Shown: one piece after another, positions 1 through 7,500 of the stretch
How positions within the stretch are numbered: the first letter of the stretch is position 1
How the letters are laid out: each line of letters opens with the position of its first letter
Source of the DNA: Parvibaculum sp.
GTDB taxonomy: Bacteria; Pseudomonadota; Alphaproteobacteria; Parvibaculales; Parvibaculaceae
DNA: 14,402 nt
Assembly (NCBI GenBank): GCA_014359855.1
Contig: JACIYQ010000327.1
Coordinates: forward strand, 1-14,402
Reading direction: 5' to 3'
Notes under the pieces: generated by a model
Seen by the model: the letters and a program-made list of their open reading frames with translations, nothing else
Databases searched by the model: none
Told to the model about the DNA's origin: nothing
Position numbers and translations under genes: made by a program

Positions 1-401
1 GGGCTGACGCAGATCCAGTCGATGCCTTCGGGCGCCGCTATCGTGCCATTGGTTTCGACGGCAATTTCGAAACCTTTAGCATGAAGGGCCGCGATGAGCG
101 CCGCGTCGAGTTGCAGCAGGGGCTCGCCCCCCGTGCAGACGACGAAGCGGTTGTGGTCCGCACCGCTCACCCAGGCCGCTTCGACGGCATCCGCCAGCGC
201 TCCGGCATCGGCGAATTTGCCGCCGCCCTCGCCATCCGTGCCGACAAAGTCCGTATCGCAGAAGGTGCAGATCGCACGCGCGCGGTCCTGCTCGCGGCCG
301 GTCCAGAGGTTGCAGCCCGCGAAACGGCAGAAGACGGCCGGGCGCCCGGCATTCGCACCTTCGCCCTGCAGCGTGTAGAAGATTTCCTTCACCGAATACA
401 T
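1..401 (-). CDS. queE: 7-carboxy-7-deazaguanine synthase QueE, 3' end cut by window edge
   Basis: Radical SAM enzyme that converts 6-carboxytetrahydropterin to 7-carboxy-7-deazaguanine in the cytoplasmic pathway to preQ0 and queuosine. About 133 N-terminal residues are visible and the C-terminal part lies beyond position 1. The start MYSVKEIFYTLQGEG is typical of the family. The cluster cysteines are C30, C45 and C48, giving the C-x14-C-x2-C spacing known for QueE instead of the usual radical SAM CxxxCxxC. A TGGEPLLQ motif (SAM-binding GGEP) and an ETNGT motif follow. The ATG at 401 lies four bases after the queC stop, so the two genes are surely cotranscribed, and QueC uses the product of QueE. 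The family identity is read from motifs and context; I am very sure of it. Confidence 0.95.
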   Translation of the reverse strand, partial: MYSVKEIFYTLQGEGANAGRPAVFCRFAGCNLWTGREQDRARAICTFCDTDFVGTDGEGGGKFADAGALADAVEAAWVSGADHNRFVVCTGGEPLLQLDAALIAALHAKGFEIAVETNGTIAAPEGIDWICVS

Positions 402-405
402 GGGT

Positions 406-1119
406 TCACGCCTCGCCCGAGATATAGGCGGCGTAGCCCCGGGCGCGCAACGCGCAGGCGGGGCAGGCGCCGCATCCATAGCCCCAGTCATGACGCATCG
501 AGCGGTCGCCACGGTAACAGCTGTGGCTTTCCTCGATGGTGAGATCGACCAGAGCCTTGCCACCGAGCTCCTCCGCGAGTTTCCAGGTCGCCGCCTTGTC
601 GATCCGCATGAGCGGCGTCGCGAGGGTGAATGGCTTGTCCATGCCGAGCGAGATCGCCTGTTCGAGTGCCGCGATCGTGCCGGCGCGGCAGTCGGGATAG
701 CCCGAATAATCCGTTTCGCACATGCCGCCCACGAGAACCTGAGCCCCGCGCCGGTAACCCAGCGCCGCCGCATAAGTGAAGAACAGAAGGTTGCGGCCGG
801 GCACGAAGGTGGTCGGCAGGCCATTGTCACCCATCTCGATCTCGACATCGCGGGTGAGCGCGGTCTCGCTGATCCGGCCGAGTTCCGGCAGCGCGATCAT
901 GTGGTCCGGACCAAGCTTCGTGGCCCATTCGAGGTTGAGGGCTGCGAGCCGCTCGCGCAGCGTCTCGCGGCATTCAAGCTCGACGGCATGCGCCTGACCG
1001 TAATCGAAGCCGACCGTCTCCACTTGCCCATAGCGCGCAAGCGCCCATGCGAGGCAGACCGTCGAGTCCTGCCCGCCCGAAAAAAGCACGAGGGCCTTTG
1101 TGTTTGCCGTTTCTGTCAT
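406..1119 (-). CDS. queC: 7-cyano-7-deazaguanine synthase QueC
   Basis: ATP-dependent enzyme that turns 7-carboxy-7-deazaguanine and ammonia into preQ0 for queuosine tRNA modification. The 237-residue protein has full family length. It starts with the PP-loop SGGQDST at residues 14-20. The zinc site is complete: C201 in the SHSCYRGD stretch, then C216, C219 and C222 in CGACPAC. A GGMCETDYSGYPDCR motif, highly conserved in QueC, sits mid-protein. The chosen ATG at 1119 has a GGAG about ten bases upstream and a promoter-like TTGACG element ending 47 bases upstream. It is the first gene of a leftward queC-queE operon. No preQ1 riboswitch-like structure is apparent in the short leader. Confidence 0.97.
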   Translation of the reverse strand: MTETANTKALVLFSGGQDSTVCLAWALARYGQVETVGFDYGQAHAVELECRETLRERLAALNLEWATKLGPDHMIALPELGRISETALTRDVEIEMGDNGLPTTFVPGRNLLFFTYAAALGYRRGAQVLVGGMCETDYSGYPDCRAGTIAALEQAISLGMDKPFTLATPLMRIDKAATWKLAEELGGKALVDLTIEESHSCYRGDRSMRHDWGYGCGACPACALRARGYAAYISGEA

Positions 1120-1142
1120 CGTCGAGACGCTCCGTCGGGCGT

Positions 1143-1171
1143 GTTGAACAGGAGCCGCGGGCCTGCGTCAA
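1143..1171 (-). promoter_or_regulatory. Candidate promoter for queC-queE
   Basis: On the minus strand a TTGACG (1166-1171) is separated by exactly 17 bases from TTCAAC (1143-1148), about 23 bases before the queC ATG. The TTGAC box is the better conserved half in alphaproteobacterial housekeeping promoters; the -10 box is weak. It sits between the terminator of the upstream remnant and queC, where a promoter would be needed. This is inference from position and spacing. Confidence 0.45.
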
Positions 1172-1181
1172 GCCGACAAAG

Positions 1182-1212
1182 AAAAACCCCCGAAAGCGGT
1201 GGCTTTCCGGGG
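1182..1212 (-). terminator. Rho-independent terminator of the outer-membrane gene remnant
   Basis: Read on the minus strand, a GC-rich stem of ten pairs with one bulged C and a four-base loop (arms 1202-1212 and 1188-1197) is followed by five T residues (complement of 1182-1186). It lies about 26 bases past the stop codon of the beta-barrel remnant at 1239 and would keep its transcription from entering queC. The plus strand has no matching T run, so the orientation is clear. Confidence 0.85.
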
Positions 1213-1238
1213 TCTTATCGTCTTGTTCTAAGGCTTCA

Positions 1239-1680
1239 TCAGAAGGCGTAGGAAACGCTCGCCATGATGAAGTCGCGGTCGAAGGCCGGGTTGTCGAAGC
1301 CGGCACCGAAGATGTTGGTGTAGCTCAGGCCTCCCTTCCAGGTGCTCTGATAGTCGGCGTCGATGCCGATGGAGACCTGCTTCAGCCCCTGCAGATAGTT
1401 CGCCGTGTTCGGACCCGGGCAATTCAGGGATCGGATCGCTGGTGCCGTCGAGCTGCGAGGCGTTCTGCTCGAGGTCGGACACACAGAAGGGCATGTCGGG
1501 CGAGAAGAACGAGCCCGCCGGATCGAGTTCCGTCTCCTCATAGGCGAACCGCCAGAAGGCTTCGGCGGAGAAGTTCGGCGTGACCGTCGTCGAGGCGAAG
1601 ATGATCGGCTTCGGCGTCAGCGCGTCTTTCAGTTCCGCACAGGTGGGCCAGAAGTTCTGCCTCGGCTTCGGCTGGCTCGG
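1239..1680 (-). pseudogene. 3' remnant of a DUF1302-like outer-membrane beta-barrel gene, frameshifted
   Basis: Two adjoining minus-strand frames together read as the C-terminal end of an outer-membrane protein. From 1680 to about 1440 one frame gives a strand-like stretch (TVTPNFSAEAFWRFAYEET, then FCVSDLEQNASQLDGTSDP). From about 1430 to the stop at 1239 the reading continues one frame over (LNCPGPNTANYLQGLKQ), ending in alternating strands and DRDFIMASVSYAF. The terminal Phe and aromatic alternation are the usual outer-membrane insertion signal; the pattern resembles the C-terminus of DUF1302 proteins, by recall and not by search. The frame break falls at a CGATC tandem repeat (1429-1438). 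No ATG, GTG or TTG start opens the upstream frame before a stop at 1798-1800, and full-length DUF1302 proteins are several hundred residues, so the 5' part is missing. A sequencing error could explain the frameshift but not the lost start. Confidence 0.7.
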
Positions 1681-1842
1681 GCCGGGCGCCGAGAACGCGC
1701 ATGTCCAAACGGTAGGAAAGGCCTGTCCCCGGCACTGTGCCGGGCGAATAGCCCCTTTCGTCCCGCGCGCCTCTCCGCTATGTAACCGCCACCGGGTTCA
1801 CGTCCGGCTTGCCACATCATTTCAAACGAAAGACGGGACGAC

Positions 1843-3117
1843 ATGGCCGCCATCATCGACATCATCGGTCGCGAAATTCTGGACAGCCGGGGCAATCCGA
1901 CGGTCGAGGTGGACGTGCTGCTGGAAGACGGAGCGCTGGGCCGCGCAGGCGTGCCGTCGGGTGCATCGACGGGCGCGCATGAAGCGGTGGAACTCCGGGA
2001 CGGCGGCGCGCGCTACAAGGGCAAGGGCGTGCTGAACGCGATCGGCGCGGTGAATGGCGAGATCTTCGACGCGATCGGCGGCATGGATGCTTCCGAGCAA
2101 ATTCAGATCGACCGCGCCCTGATCGCGCTCGATGGAACCGACAACAAGTCCCGTCTCGGTGCGAACGCAATCCTCGGCGTGTCGCTCGCGGTCGCGAAGG
2201 CGCAAGCCGCTTCGCTTGGCCAGCCGCTCTTCCGCTATGTCGGCGGCCCCGCCGCGCGGGTGCTTCCCGTGCCGATGATGAACATCGTGAATGGCGGCGA
2301 ACATGCCGACAATCCGATCGATATTCAGGAATTCATGATCGTGCCGGTGGCGGCAGGCTCGATTGCCGATGCCGTGCGCATGGGCTCGGAAGTCTTCCAC
2401 ACGCTGAAGGGCGAATTGAAGGCCGCCGGCCACAACACGAACGTGGGCGACGAAGGCGGCTTCGCGCCGAACCTCGCTTCGACGGAAGAGGCCATCGGCT
2501 TCATCATGAAGGCGATCGAGAAGGCCGGATACAAGCCGGGCGAAGATATCTGCCTCGCACTTGATGCTGCCTCGACCGAATTCTTCAAGGGCGGCGTCTA
2601 CGACCTGAAAGGCGAGGGCAAGAAGCTCGATGCCGGCGGCATGGTGGACTATTGGGCCGACCTCGTCGGCAAGTATCCGATCGTCTCGATCGAAGACGGC
2701 ATGGCCGAAGACGATTGGGAGGGCTGGAAGGCGCTCACCGACCGCATTGGCGGACAGGTGCAGCTCGTCGGCGACGATCTCTTCGTCACCAACAAACGCC
2801 GCCTCGCCGATGGCATTGCGAAGGGCGTCGCGAATTCGATCCTCGTGAAGGTGAACCAGATCGGTTCGCTCACCGAGACGCTCGAATCCGTCGAGATGGC
2901 GCATAAGGCGAGCTACACAGCCGTCATGTCGCATCGCTCCGGCGAAACCGAGGATGCGACGATTGCCGATCTCGCGGTCGCGACGAATTGCGGTCAGATC
3001 AAGACCGGTTCGCTCGCGCGCTCGGACCGGCTTGCGAAGTACAACCAGCTCATCCGCATCGAAGAGGCGCTGGGGGCCTCCGCCGAATATGCCGGCCGGG
3101 GCATTCTGAAAGCCTGA
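1843..3117 (+). CDS. eno: Enolase (phosphopyruvate hydratase)
   Basis: Glycolytic enzyme that interconverts 2-phosphoglycerate and phosphoenolpyruvate; in many bacteria also a scaffold partner of the RNA degradosome. The 424 residues match normal family length. Active-site positions are all present: H154 in GGEHADN, E163 in DIQEF, E204 in GDEGG, magnesium ligands D241, E284 (SIEDG) and D311 (VGDD), K336 in VKVNQIG, the SHRSGETED stretch at 363-371, and K387 in IKTGS. The start MAAIIDIIGREILDSRGNPT is canonical, with a modest GACGGGAC ribosome binding stretch upstream. The 162 bases before it hold the promoter, but I cannot pick a clear -35/-10 pair. ftsB follows after about 70 bases, with no obvious terminator between. 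Confidence 0.98.
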   Translation: MAAIIDIIGREILDSRGNPTVEVDVLLEDGALGRAGVPSGASTGAHEAVELRDGGARYKGKGVLNAIGAVNGEIFDAIGGMDASEQIQIDRALIALDGTDNKSRLGANAILGVSLAVAKAQAASLGQPLFRYVGGPAARVLPVPMMNIVNGGEHADNPIDIQEFMIVPVAAGSIADAVRMGSEVFHTLKGELKAAGHNTNVGDEGGFAPNLASTEEAIGFIMKAIEKAGYKPGEDICLALDAASTEFFKGGVYDLKGEGKKLDAGGMVDYWADLVGKYPIVSIEDGMAEDDWEGWKALTDRIGGQVQLVGDDLFVTNKRRLADGIAKGVANSILVKVNQIGSLTETLESVEMAHKASYTAVMSHRSGETEDATIADLAVATNCGQIKTGSLARSDRLAKYNQLIRIEEALGASAEYAGRGILKA

Positions 3118-3188
3118 GTCACGCCGGAGACCTGATTTTCGCGAATCCAGCTTGACCGTTGGAATCGCTATGTGATTCCCTGCCGGTC

Positions 3189-3542
3189 ATGGATAGCTAC
3201 ACGATGATTCGCACCTCCGAACCGCTCCGCCTCAGGCAGGCGCTGATCCCGTTCGTCTGCATCGTCGTGCTCGGCTATTTCGCCTATCACGCTGTCTATG
3301 GCCGGCACGGCTTCATCTCCTGGCTCGACATCCAGAACCGGACCGACACGCTGGAGCACCAGCTTTCCGAAGTGGAGACGAAGCGCGAGCAGCTCGACAG
3401 GCAGGTGGCGCTGCTCCGGCCGGAAAGCCTCGACCCCGATCTTCTCGACGAGCGCGCCCGTGCGGCGCTGGGCTATGGCGGCCCGAACGAGGTGGTGATT
3501 TTTCTCGAGCCTCAGCCGGGCCGGGTGCAGACGCCCCGCTAA
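3189..3542 (+). CDS. ftsB: Septum formation initiator / cell division protein FtsB (DivIC family)
   Basis: Small bitopic membrane protein of the divisome, known in the family to bind FtsL and FtsQ. With the ATG at 3189 it has 117 residues. A short cytoplasmic start is followed by one membrane segment at about residues 17-38 (IPFVCIVVLGYFAYHAVYG), a periplasmic heptad-type coiled coil at about 48-75, and the family tail RPESLDPDLLDERARAALGY. Position just after eno is the classical setting for this gene in proteobacteria. The start is uncertain: TTG at 3159 and ATG at 3204 are in frame too, and none has a good ribosome binding site. The protein identity is secure, the exact start is not. Confidence 0.88.
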   Translation: MDSYTMIRTSEPLRLRQALIPFVCIVVLGYFAYHAVYGRHGFISWLDIQNRTDTLEHQLSEVETKREQLDRQVALLRPESLDPDLLDERARAALGYGGPNEVVIFLEPQPGRVQTPR

Positions 3543-3566
3543 TCGGCGACGTGGCCCCAGCGGCAC

Positions 3567-3704
3567 TTAACCGATATCCGGTTAATTTCTCTTTTTGTCA
3601 TTGAAACCAAATATTTATGAGATAATCCTAAAGTGTGGTGCGGGTGGCTTTTCGTGCCACTATGTTCGTGCCTGTCTTCAATTTCCGGCGTCGAGGCCCA
3701 TTGA
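3567..3704 (+). promoter_or_regulatory. AT-rich leader of the pdh operon with an inverted repeat
   Basis: Between ftsB and pdhA lies the most AT-rich stretch of the window. It begins with an inverted repeat, TTAACCG (3567-3573) and CGGTTAA (3579-3585) with a five-base spacer, followed by a T-rich run to 3598. Promoter-like TTGTCA (3595-3600), TTGAAA (3601-3606) and GATAAT (3621-3626) follow, but no pair has ideal 16-18 base spacing. A second small stem GTGGC/GCCAC surrounds 3645-3661. The repeat could be an operator for the pdh genes or a weak terminator of ftsB; the sequence does not decide. The 5' part of this leader is where the pdh promoter should be. Confidence 0.4.
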
Positions 3705-4766
3705 ATGGCGTCCAGATCATCTTCCCGGCCGGCGAAAGCCGCCACGAAACCTGCCCAGAAAAAACAACCGAAGAAAGCCGGGGGTGGTCCTGTGCCACTC
3801 TCGAAGGATGAGGAATTGCAGGCCTATCGCGACATGCTGCTGATCCGCCGCTTCGAGGAGAAGGCGGGCCAGATGTACGGCATGGGGCTGATTGGCGGCT
3901 TCTGCCACCTCTATATCGGGCAGGAGGCCGTGGTCGTCGGCATGCAGGGCGCGATCGAGGAAGGCGACCAGGTCATCACCGGTTATCGCGACCATGGGCA
4001 CATGCTTGCTACCGGCATGGACCCGAAAGGCGTCATGGCCGAACTCACCGGGCGCTCGGGCGGCTATTCGAAAGGCAAGGGCGGCTCGATGCACATGTTC
4101 AGTGTCGAGAAGAAATTCTATGGCGGTCACGGCATCGTGGGCGCGCAGGTGCCGCTCGGCACGGGCCTGGCCTTCGCCAACAAGTATCGCGAGAGCGGAC
4201 ATGTCTGCCTGACCTATTTCGGTGACGGCGCGGCGAACCAGGGGCAGGTCTATGAGAGCTTCAACATGGCGGAGCTCTGGCAGTTGCCCGTCGTCTATGT
4301 GATCGAAAACAACCAGTACGCCATGGGCACGAGCGTCGTCCGAGCGAGCGCGCAGACGAACCTCGCCAAACGCGGCATCAGCTTCAACATCCCCGGCGAA
4401 CAGGTCGACGGTATGGATGTGCGCGCGGTGCGCGAGGCAGGCAAGCGCGCCGTTGAGGCGTGCCGTGCGGGCAAAGGCCCCTACATCCTCGAAATGATGA
4501 CCTATCGCTATCGCGGTCACTCGATGTCGGACCCGGCTAAATACCGCGCCAAGGAAGAAGTGAACAAGATGCGCGCCGAGCACGACCCGATCGAGCAGGT
4601 GAGGTTGCGCCTCGTCGAGGCGAAATCGCTTTCGGAGGACGATCTGAAGCAGATCGACAAGGAGATCAAGGCGATCGTCAACGAGGCCGCCGAGTTCGCA
4701 CAGTCGAGTGCGGAGCCGGACGCTTCCGAGCTCTGGACCGATGTTCTCGCCGAAGTGGAGGCCTGA
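3705..4766 (+). CDS. pdhA: Pyruvate dehydrogenase E1 component, alpha subunit
   Basis: Thiamine-diphosphate-binding half of the alpha2beta2 E1 that decarboxylates pyruvate and acetylates the lipoyl group of the complex. The 353-residue protein has a low-complexity Ala/Lys/Pro-rich N-terminal extension (about residues 1-30), then the E1 fold from LSKDEELQAYRDMLLIRRFEEK. The diphosphate/metal motif begins GDGAANQG at residue 173 and ends at ENN 201-203. The loop YRYRGHSMSDPAKYR at 267-281 corresponds to the phosphorylation loop of the mitochondrial enzyme, with the serines in place; no kinase gene is visible here. First gene of a compact operon, with pdhB starting five bases after its stop. The start ATG at 3705 fits the extension but has no strong ribosome binding site. 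Confidence 0.97.
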   Translation: MASRSSSRPAKAATKPAQKKQPKKAGGGPVPLSKDEELQAYRDMLLIRRFEEKAGQMYGMGLIGGFCHLYIGQEAVVVGMQGAIEEGDQVITGYRDHGHMLATGMDPKGVMAELTGRSGGYSKGKGGSMHMFSVEKKFYGGHGIVGAQVPLGTGLAFANKYRESGHVCLTYFGDGAANQGQVYESFNMAELWQLPVVYVIENNQYAMGTSVVRASAQTNLAKRGISFNIPGEQVDGMDVRAVREAGKRAVEACRAGKGPYILEMMTYRYRGHSMSDPAKYRAKEEVNKMRAEHDPIEQVRLRLVEAKSLSEDDLKQIDKEIKAIVNEAAEFAQSSAEPDASELWTDVLAEVEA

Positions 4767-4771
4767 CGCCC

Positions 4772-6160
4772 ATGCCGATTGAAGTGCTCATGCCGGCTCT
4801 CTCGCCCACGATGGAGGAAGGCACGCTCGCCAAATGGCATGTGAAGGTGGGCGACCAGGTGACTGCGGGCGACGTGATTGCCGAGATCGAGACCGACAAG
4901 GCGACCATGGAAGTGGAGGCCGCCGACGAAGGAACGGTTGCGAAGATCCTCGTCGATGAAGGCACAGAGAATGTGAAGGTTAACGACGTCATCGCGCTTC
5001 TTGCCGAGGAAGGCGAGGACGTGTCGGAAGCGAAGGCCGCGCCGAAGAAGGCGACGCCGAAAACCGAGCCCGGGCAGGGCGAAGCAACCAGCCGCGAAAC
5101 ACGTGAAAAGACCGGCACCGAACGCAAACAACCCAAAGCCGAAGTCGAAAGCGACCCCGACATTCCCGAAGGCACGGAATTCGTGTCGCAGACCGTGCGC
5201 GAGGCGCTCCGCGATGCGATGGCCGAAGAGATGCGGCGCGACGAACGCGTCTTCGTCATGGGCGAGGAAGTGGCGCAGTATGAAGGCGCCTACAAGGTGA
5301 CGCAGGGCCTGCTCGCCGAGTTTGGCGACAGGCGCGTGGTCGATACGCCGATCACCGAGCATGGCTTTGCAGGTCTCGGCGTCGGTGCCGCGATGGCAGG
5401 CCTGCGCCCCATCGTCGAATTCATGACGTTCAATTTCGCCATGCAGGCGATGGACCAGATCATCAATTCGGCCGCGAAGACGCGCTACATGTCGGGCGGC
5501 CAGATGTCTTGTCCCATCGTCTTCCGCGGACCCAACGGCCCTGCCTCCCGCGTCGGCGCGCAACACAGCCAGGACTATGCGTCGTGGTATGCGCATATCC
5601 CCGGGCTGATCGTGATAGCGCCTTATTCGGCGGCGGATGCGAAAGGCCTGCTGAAGGCTGCGATCCGCGATCCGAACCCGGTGGTGTTCCTCGAAAACGA
5701 AGTGCTTTACGGCAAGAGTTTCGAGGTGCCGAAACTCGACGACCATGTTCTCCCCATCGGCAAGGCGCGCGTGATGAAGGAGGGCAAGGACGTGACCCTC
5801 GTCTCGCACAGCCACGGCATTACATACTGTCTTGAAGCGATGGTGCAGCTTGAAGAGGAAGGTCTCGATGTCGAGCTGATCGACCTGCGCACGATCCGCC
5901 CCCTCGACATGGAAACCGTGATCGCATCGGTGAAGAAGACGAACCGTCTTGTAACCGTCGAGGAAACATGGCCGGTTTGCGGCATCGGCGCCGAGATCGC
6001 GGCGGAGGTGCAGGCCAGGGCCTTCGATTACCTCGATGCGCCGATCCTGCGCGTCGCGCAGAAGAACGTGCCGATGCCTTACGCGGCCAATCTCGAAAAG
6101 CTCGCGCTCCCAAGCGCCGAAGAAGTGGTAGAGGCGGTGAAAACCGTCTGCTACCGCTGA
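4772..6160 (+). CDS. pdhB: Pyruvate dehydrogenase E1 component, beta subunit with N-terminal lipoyl domain
   Basis: Partner of PdhA in E1. The 462-residue protein is longer than ordinary E1-beta (about 330) because it carries a lipoyl domain at residues 1-80 with the lipoyl-lysine K43 in ETDKATMEVEA. A charged Lys/Glu/Pro-rich linker (about 86-130) leads to the E1-beta core at 133-462, starting EFVSQTVREALRDAM and containing the GEEVAQYEGAYKVT and TPITEHGFAGLGVGAAM motifs. This layout is a known feature of alphaproteobacterial complexes. A GGAGG ten bases before the ATG overlaps the end of pdhA, and the GAGGAG for pdhC overlaps this gene's own stop, so translation is probably coupled. The lipoyl domain is about three quarters identical in protein to that of the E2 next door. 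Confidence 0.97.
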   Translation: MPIEVLMPALSPTMEEGTLAKWHVKVGDQVTAGDVIAEIETDKATMEVEAADEGTVAKILVDEGTENVKVNDVIALLAEEGEDVSEAKAAPKKATPKTEPGQGEATSRETREKTGTERKQPKAEVESDPDIPEGTEFVSQTVREALRDAMAEEMRRDERVFVMGEEVAQYEGAYKVTQGLLAEFGDRRVVDTPITEHGFAGLGVGAAMAGLRPIVEFMTFNFAMQAMDQIINSAAKTRYMSGGQMSCPIVFRGPNGPASRVGAQHSQDYASWYAHIPGLIVIAPYSAADAKGLLKAAIRDPNPVVFLENEVLYGKSFEVPKLDDHVLPIGKARVMKEGKDVTLVSHSHGITYCLEAMVQLEEEGLDVELIDLRTIRPLDMETVIASVKKTNRLVTVEETWPVCGIGAEIAAEVQARAFDYLDAPILRVAQKNVPMPYAANLEKLALPSAEEVVEAVKTVCYR

Positions 6161-6171
6161 GGAGCGCGGCC

Positions 6172-7500
6172 ATGCCCACATCCATCCTGATGCCCGCCCT
6201 TTCGCCGACCATGGAGGAAGGCACGCTTGCCAAGTGGTATGTGAAGAAGGGGGACACGGTGAACGCCGGCGACGTGATCGCCGAGATCGAGACCGACAAG
6301 GCGACCATGGAAGTGGAAGCCGTGGACGAAGGAACGATCGGCCGCCTTCTCGTCGATGAAGGCACGGAAGGTGTCGCCGTCAATAAACCCATCGCCATTC
6401 TTCTGGACGAGGGCGAAGACGAAAGCGCGCTCGATGGGTATGTCCCTTCGGGAGCCGCCGCGCCGAAGAAGCCGCAGGCGAAGGAAACATCCGCACCAGA
6501 ACCTGAATCAGAAGAAAAGAAGCGGGAACCGGAAACGACGAGCACGAGGAAACCAGCCGCCGATCCGGGCGGCAAGGTACCGCCGGCACCGGAGAGGGCG
6601 AAGGGCGGGCGCGTATTTGCTTCGCCGCTTGCCCGCCGCATCGCCGCGCAGCAGGGGATCGACCTTGCCGCCATCGCGGGCTCGGGGCCGCGTGGCCGTA
6701 TCGTGAAGGCCGATCTCGAAGGCGCGCGGAAAGCTACGCCGAAGAAGGAAGCCACGGGGGCCGCTGCGTCGGCACCGATGCCGAGTGTCGATCCGCGCGC
6801 CTTCTACGACAAGGACACCTACGAGGAAGTGCCGCTCGACGGTATGCGCAAGACCATTGCGCGCCGCCTCACGCAATCGATGCAGGAAATTCCGCATTTC
6901 TATCTGACCATAGACTGCGAGCTCAACGAACTTCTCGTCGCGCGCAAGAAGCTCAACGAGGAAGCGGGCGAGGGCGTGAAGCTTTCCGTGAACGATTTTC
7001 TCGTCCGTGCTGCGGCCCTCGCGCTGATCAAGGTACCGGACGCGAATGTGAGTTTCGCGGGCAACGCGCTCCTGAAACACAAGTCGGCCGATGTCGGTAT
7101 TGCCGTCGCTCTCGACGGCGGCCTCATCACGCCGATTATCCGGCATGCAGAGAAGAAGGGGCTGGCGGAGATATCGGAAGAGGCAAAGTCGCTCGCCGCA
7201 CGCGCCCGCGACAAGAAGTTGAAGCCATCGGAATATGAGGGCGGCAGCTTCTCGATCTCGAACCTCGGCATGTTCGGCATCAAGCACTTCACCGCCGTCA
7301 TCAATCCGCCCCAGGCGGCCATCCTCGCCGTCGGCAAGGGCGAGGAACGGCCGGTTGTGAGAAACGGCAAGCTCGAAATCGCGAATGTGATGACGGTCAC
7401 CTTGTCCTGCGACCACCGCGCCATCGACGGCGCGCTCGGCGCGGGCTTCCTCGAAGCCTTCAAGGCCTACGTGGAATATCCCGCAAGGATGCTTCTGTGA
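6172..7500 (+). CDS. pdhC: Pyruvate dehydrogenase E2, dihydrolipoamide acetyltransferase
   Basis: Core-forming enzyme that passes the acetyl group from the lipoyl arm to coenzyme A. The 442 residues show, in order, one lipoyl domain (1-80, lipoyl-lysine K43), a Pro/Glu/Lys-rich linker, a peripheral-subunit-binding domain (about 147-183, FASPLARRIAAQQGIDL then GSGPRGRIVKADL), a second linker, and the catalytic domain (about 218-442). The catalytic pair is in CDHRAIDGALG, H415 and D419. The ATG at 6172 is preceded by GAGGAG seven bases upstream; the frame stays open into pdhB, but upstream residues are only a shadow of that gene. One lipoyl domain here plus one on E1-beta gives the complex two kinds of swinging arm. 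Confidence 0.97.
   Translation: MPTSILMPALSPTMEEGTLAKWYVKKGDTVNAGDVIAEIETDKATMEVEAVDEGTIGRLLVDEGTEGVAVNKPIAILLDEGEDESALDGYVPSGAAAPKKPQAKETSAPEPESEEKKREPETTSTRKPAADPGGKVPPAPERAKGGRVFASPLARRIAAQQGIDLAAIAGSGPRGRIVKADLEGARKATPKKEATGAAASAPMPSVDPRAFYDKDTYEEVPLDGMRKTIARRLTQSMQEIPHFYLTIDCELNELLVARKKLNEEAGEGVKLSVNDFLVRAAALALIKVPDANVSFAGNALLKHKSADVGIAVALDGGLITPIIRHAEKKGLAEISEEAKSLAARARDKKLKPSEYEGGSFSISNLGMFGIKHFTAVINPPQAAILAVGKGEERPVVRNGKLEIANVMTVTLSCDHRAIDGALGAGFLEAFKAYVEYPARMLL

Noticed and set aside
400..1251. Open frame of 283 codons on the plus strand opposite queC
   Set aside because: It is antisense to a queC with all catalytic and zinc residues; its Arg-rich, mixed composition is that of a shadow frame in GC-rich DNA.
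1822..2934. Open frame of 370 codons on the minus strand opposite eno
   Set aside because: Same reasoning: antisense shadow of a complete enolase, with no recognisable domain.
5968..6171. Possible 68-residue N-terminal extension of PdhC
   Set aside because: The extension is an out-of-frame reading of the end of pdhB. The ATG at 6172 has a good ribosome binding site and begins exactly at the lipoyl domain.
4517..6181. Open frame of 554 codons on the minus strand opposite pdhA and pdhB
   Set aside because: Long antisense frames are common opposite genes with high GC at third positions. The His/Arg-rich product resembles no family and the sense strand codes for clear E1 subunits.
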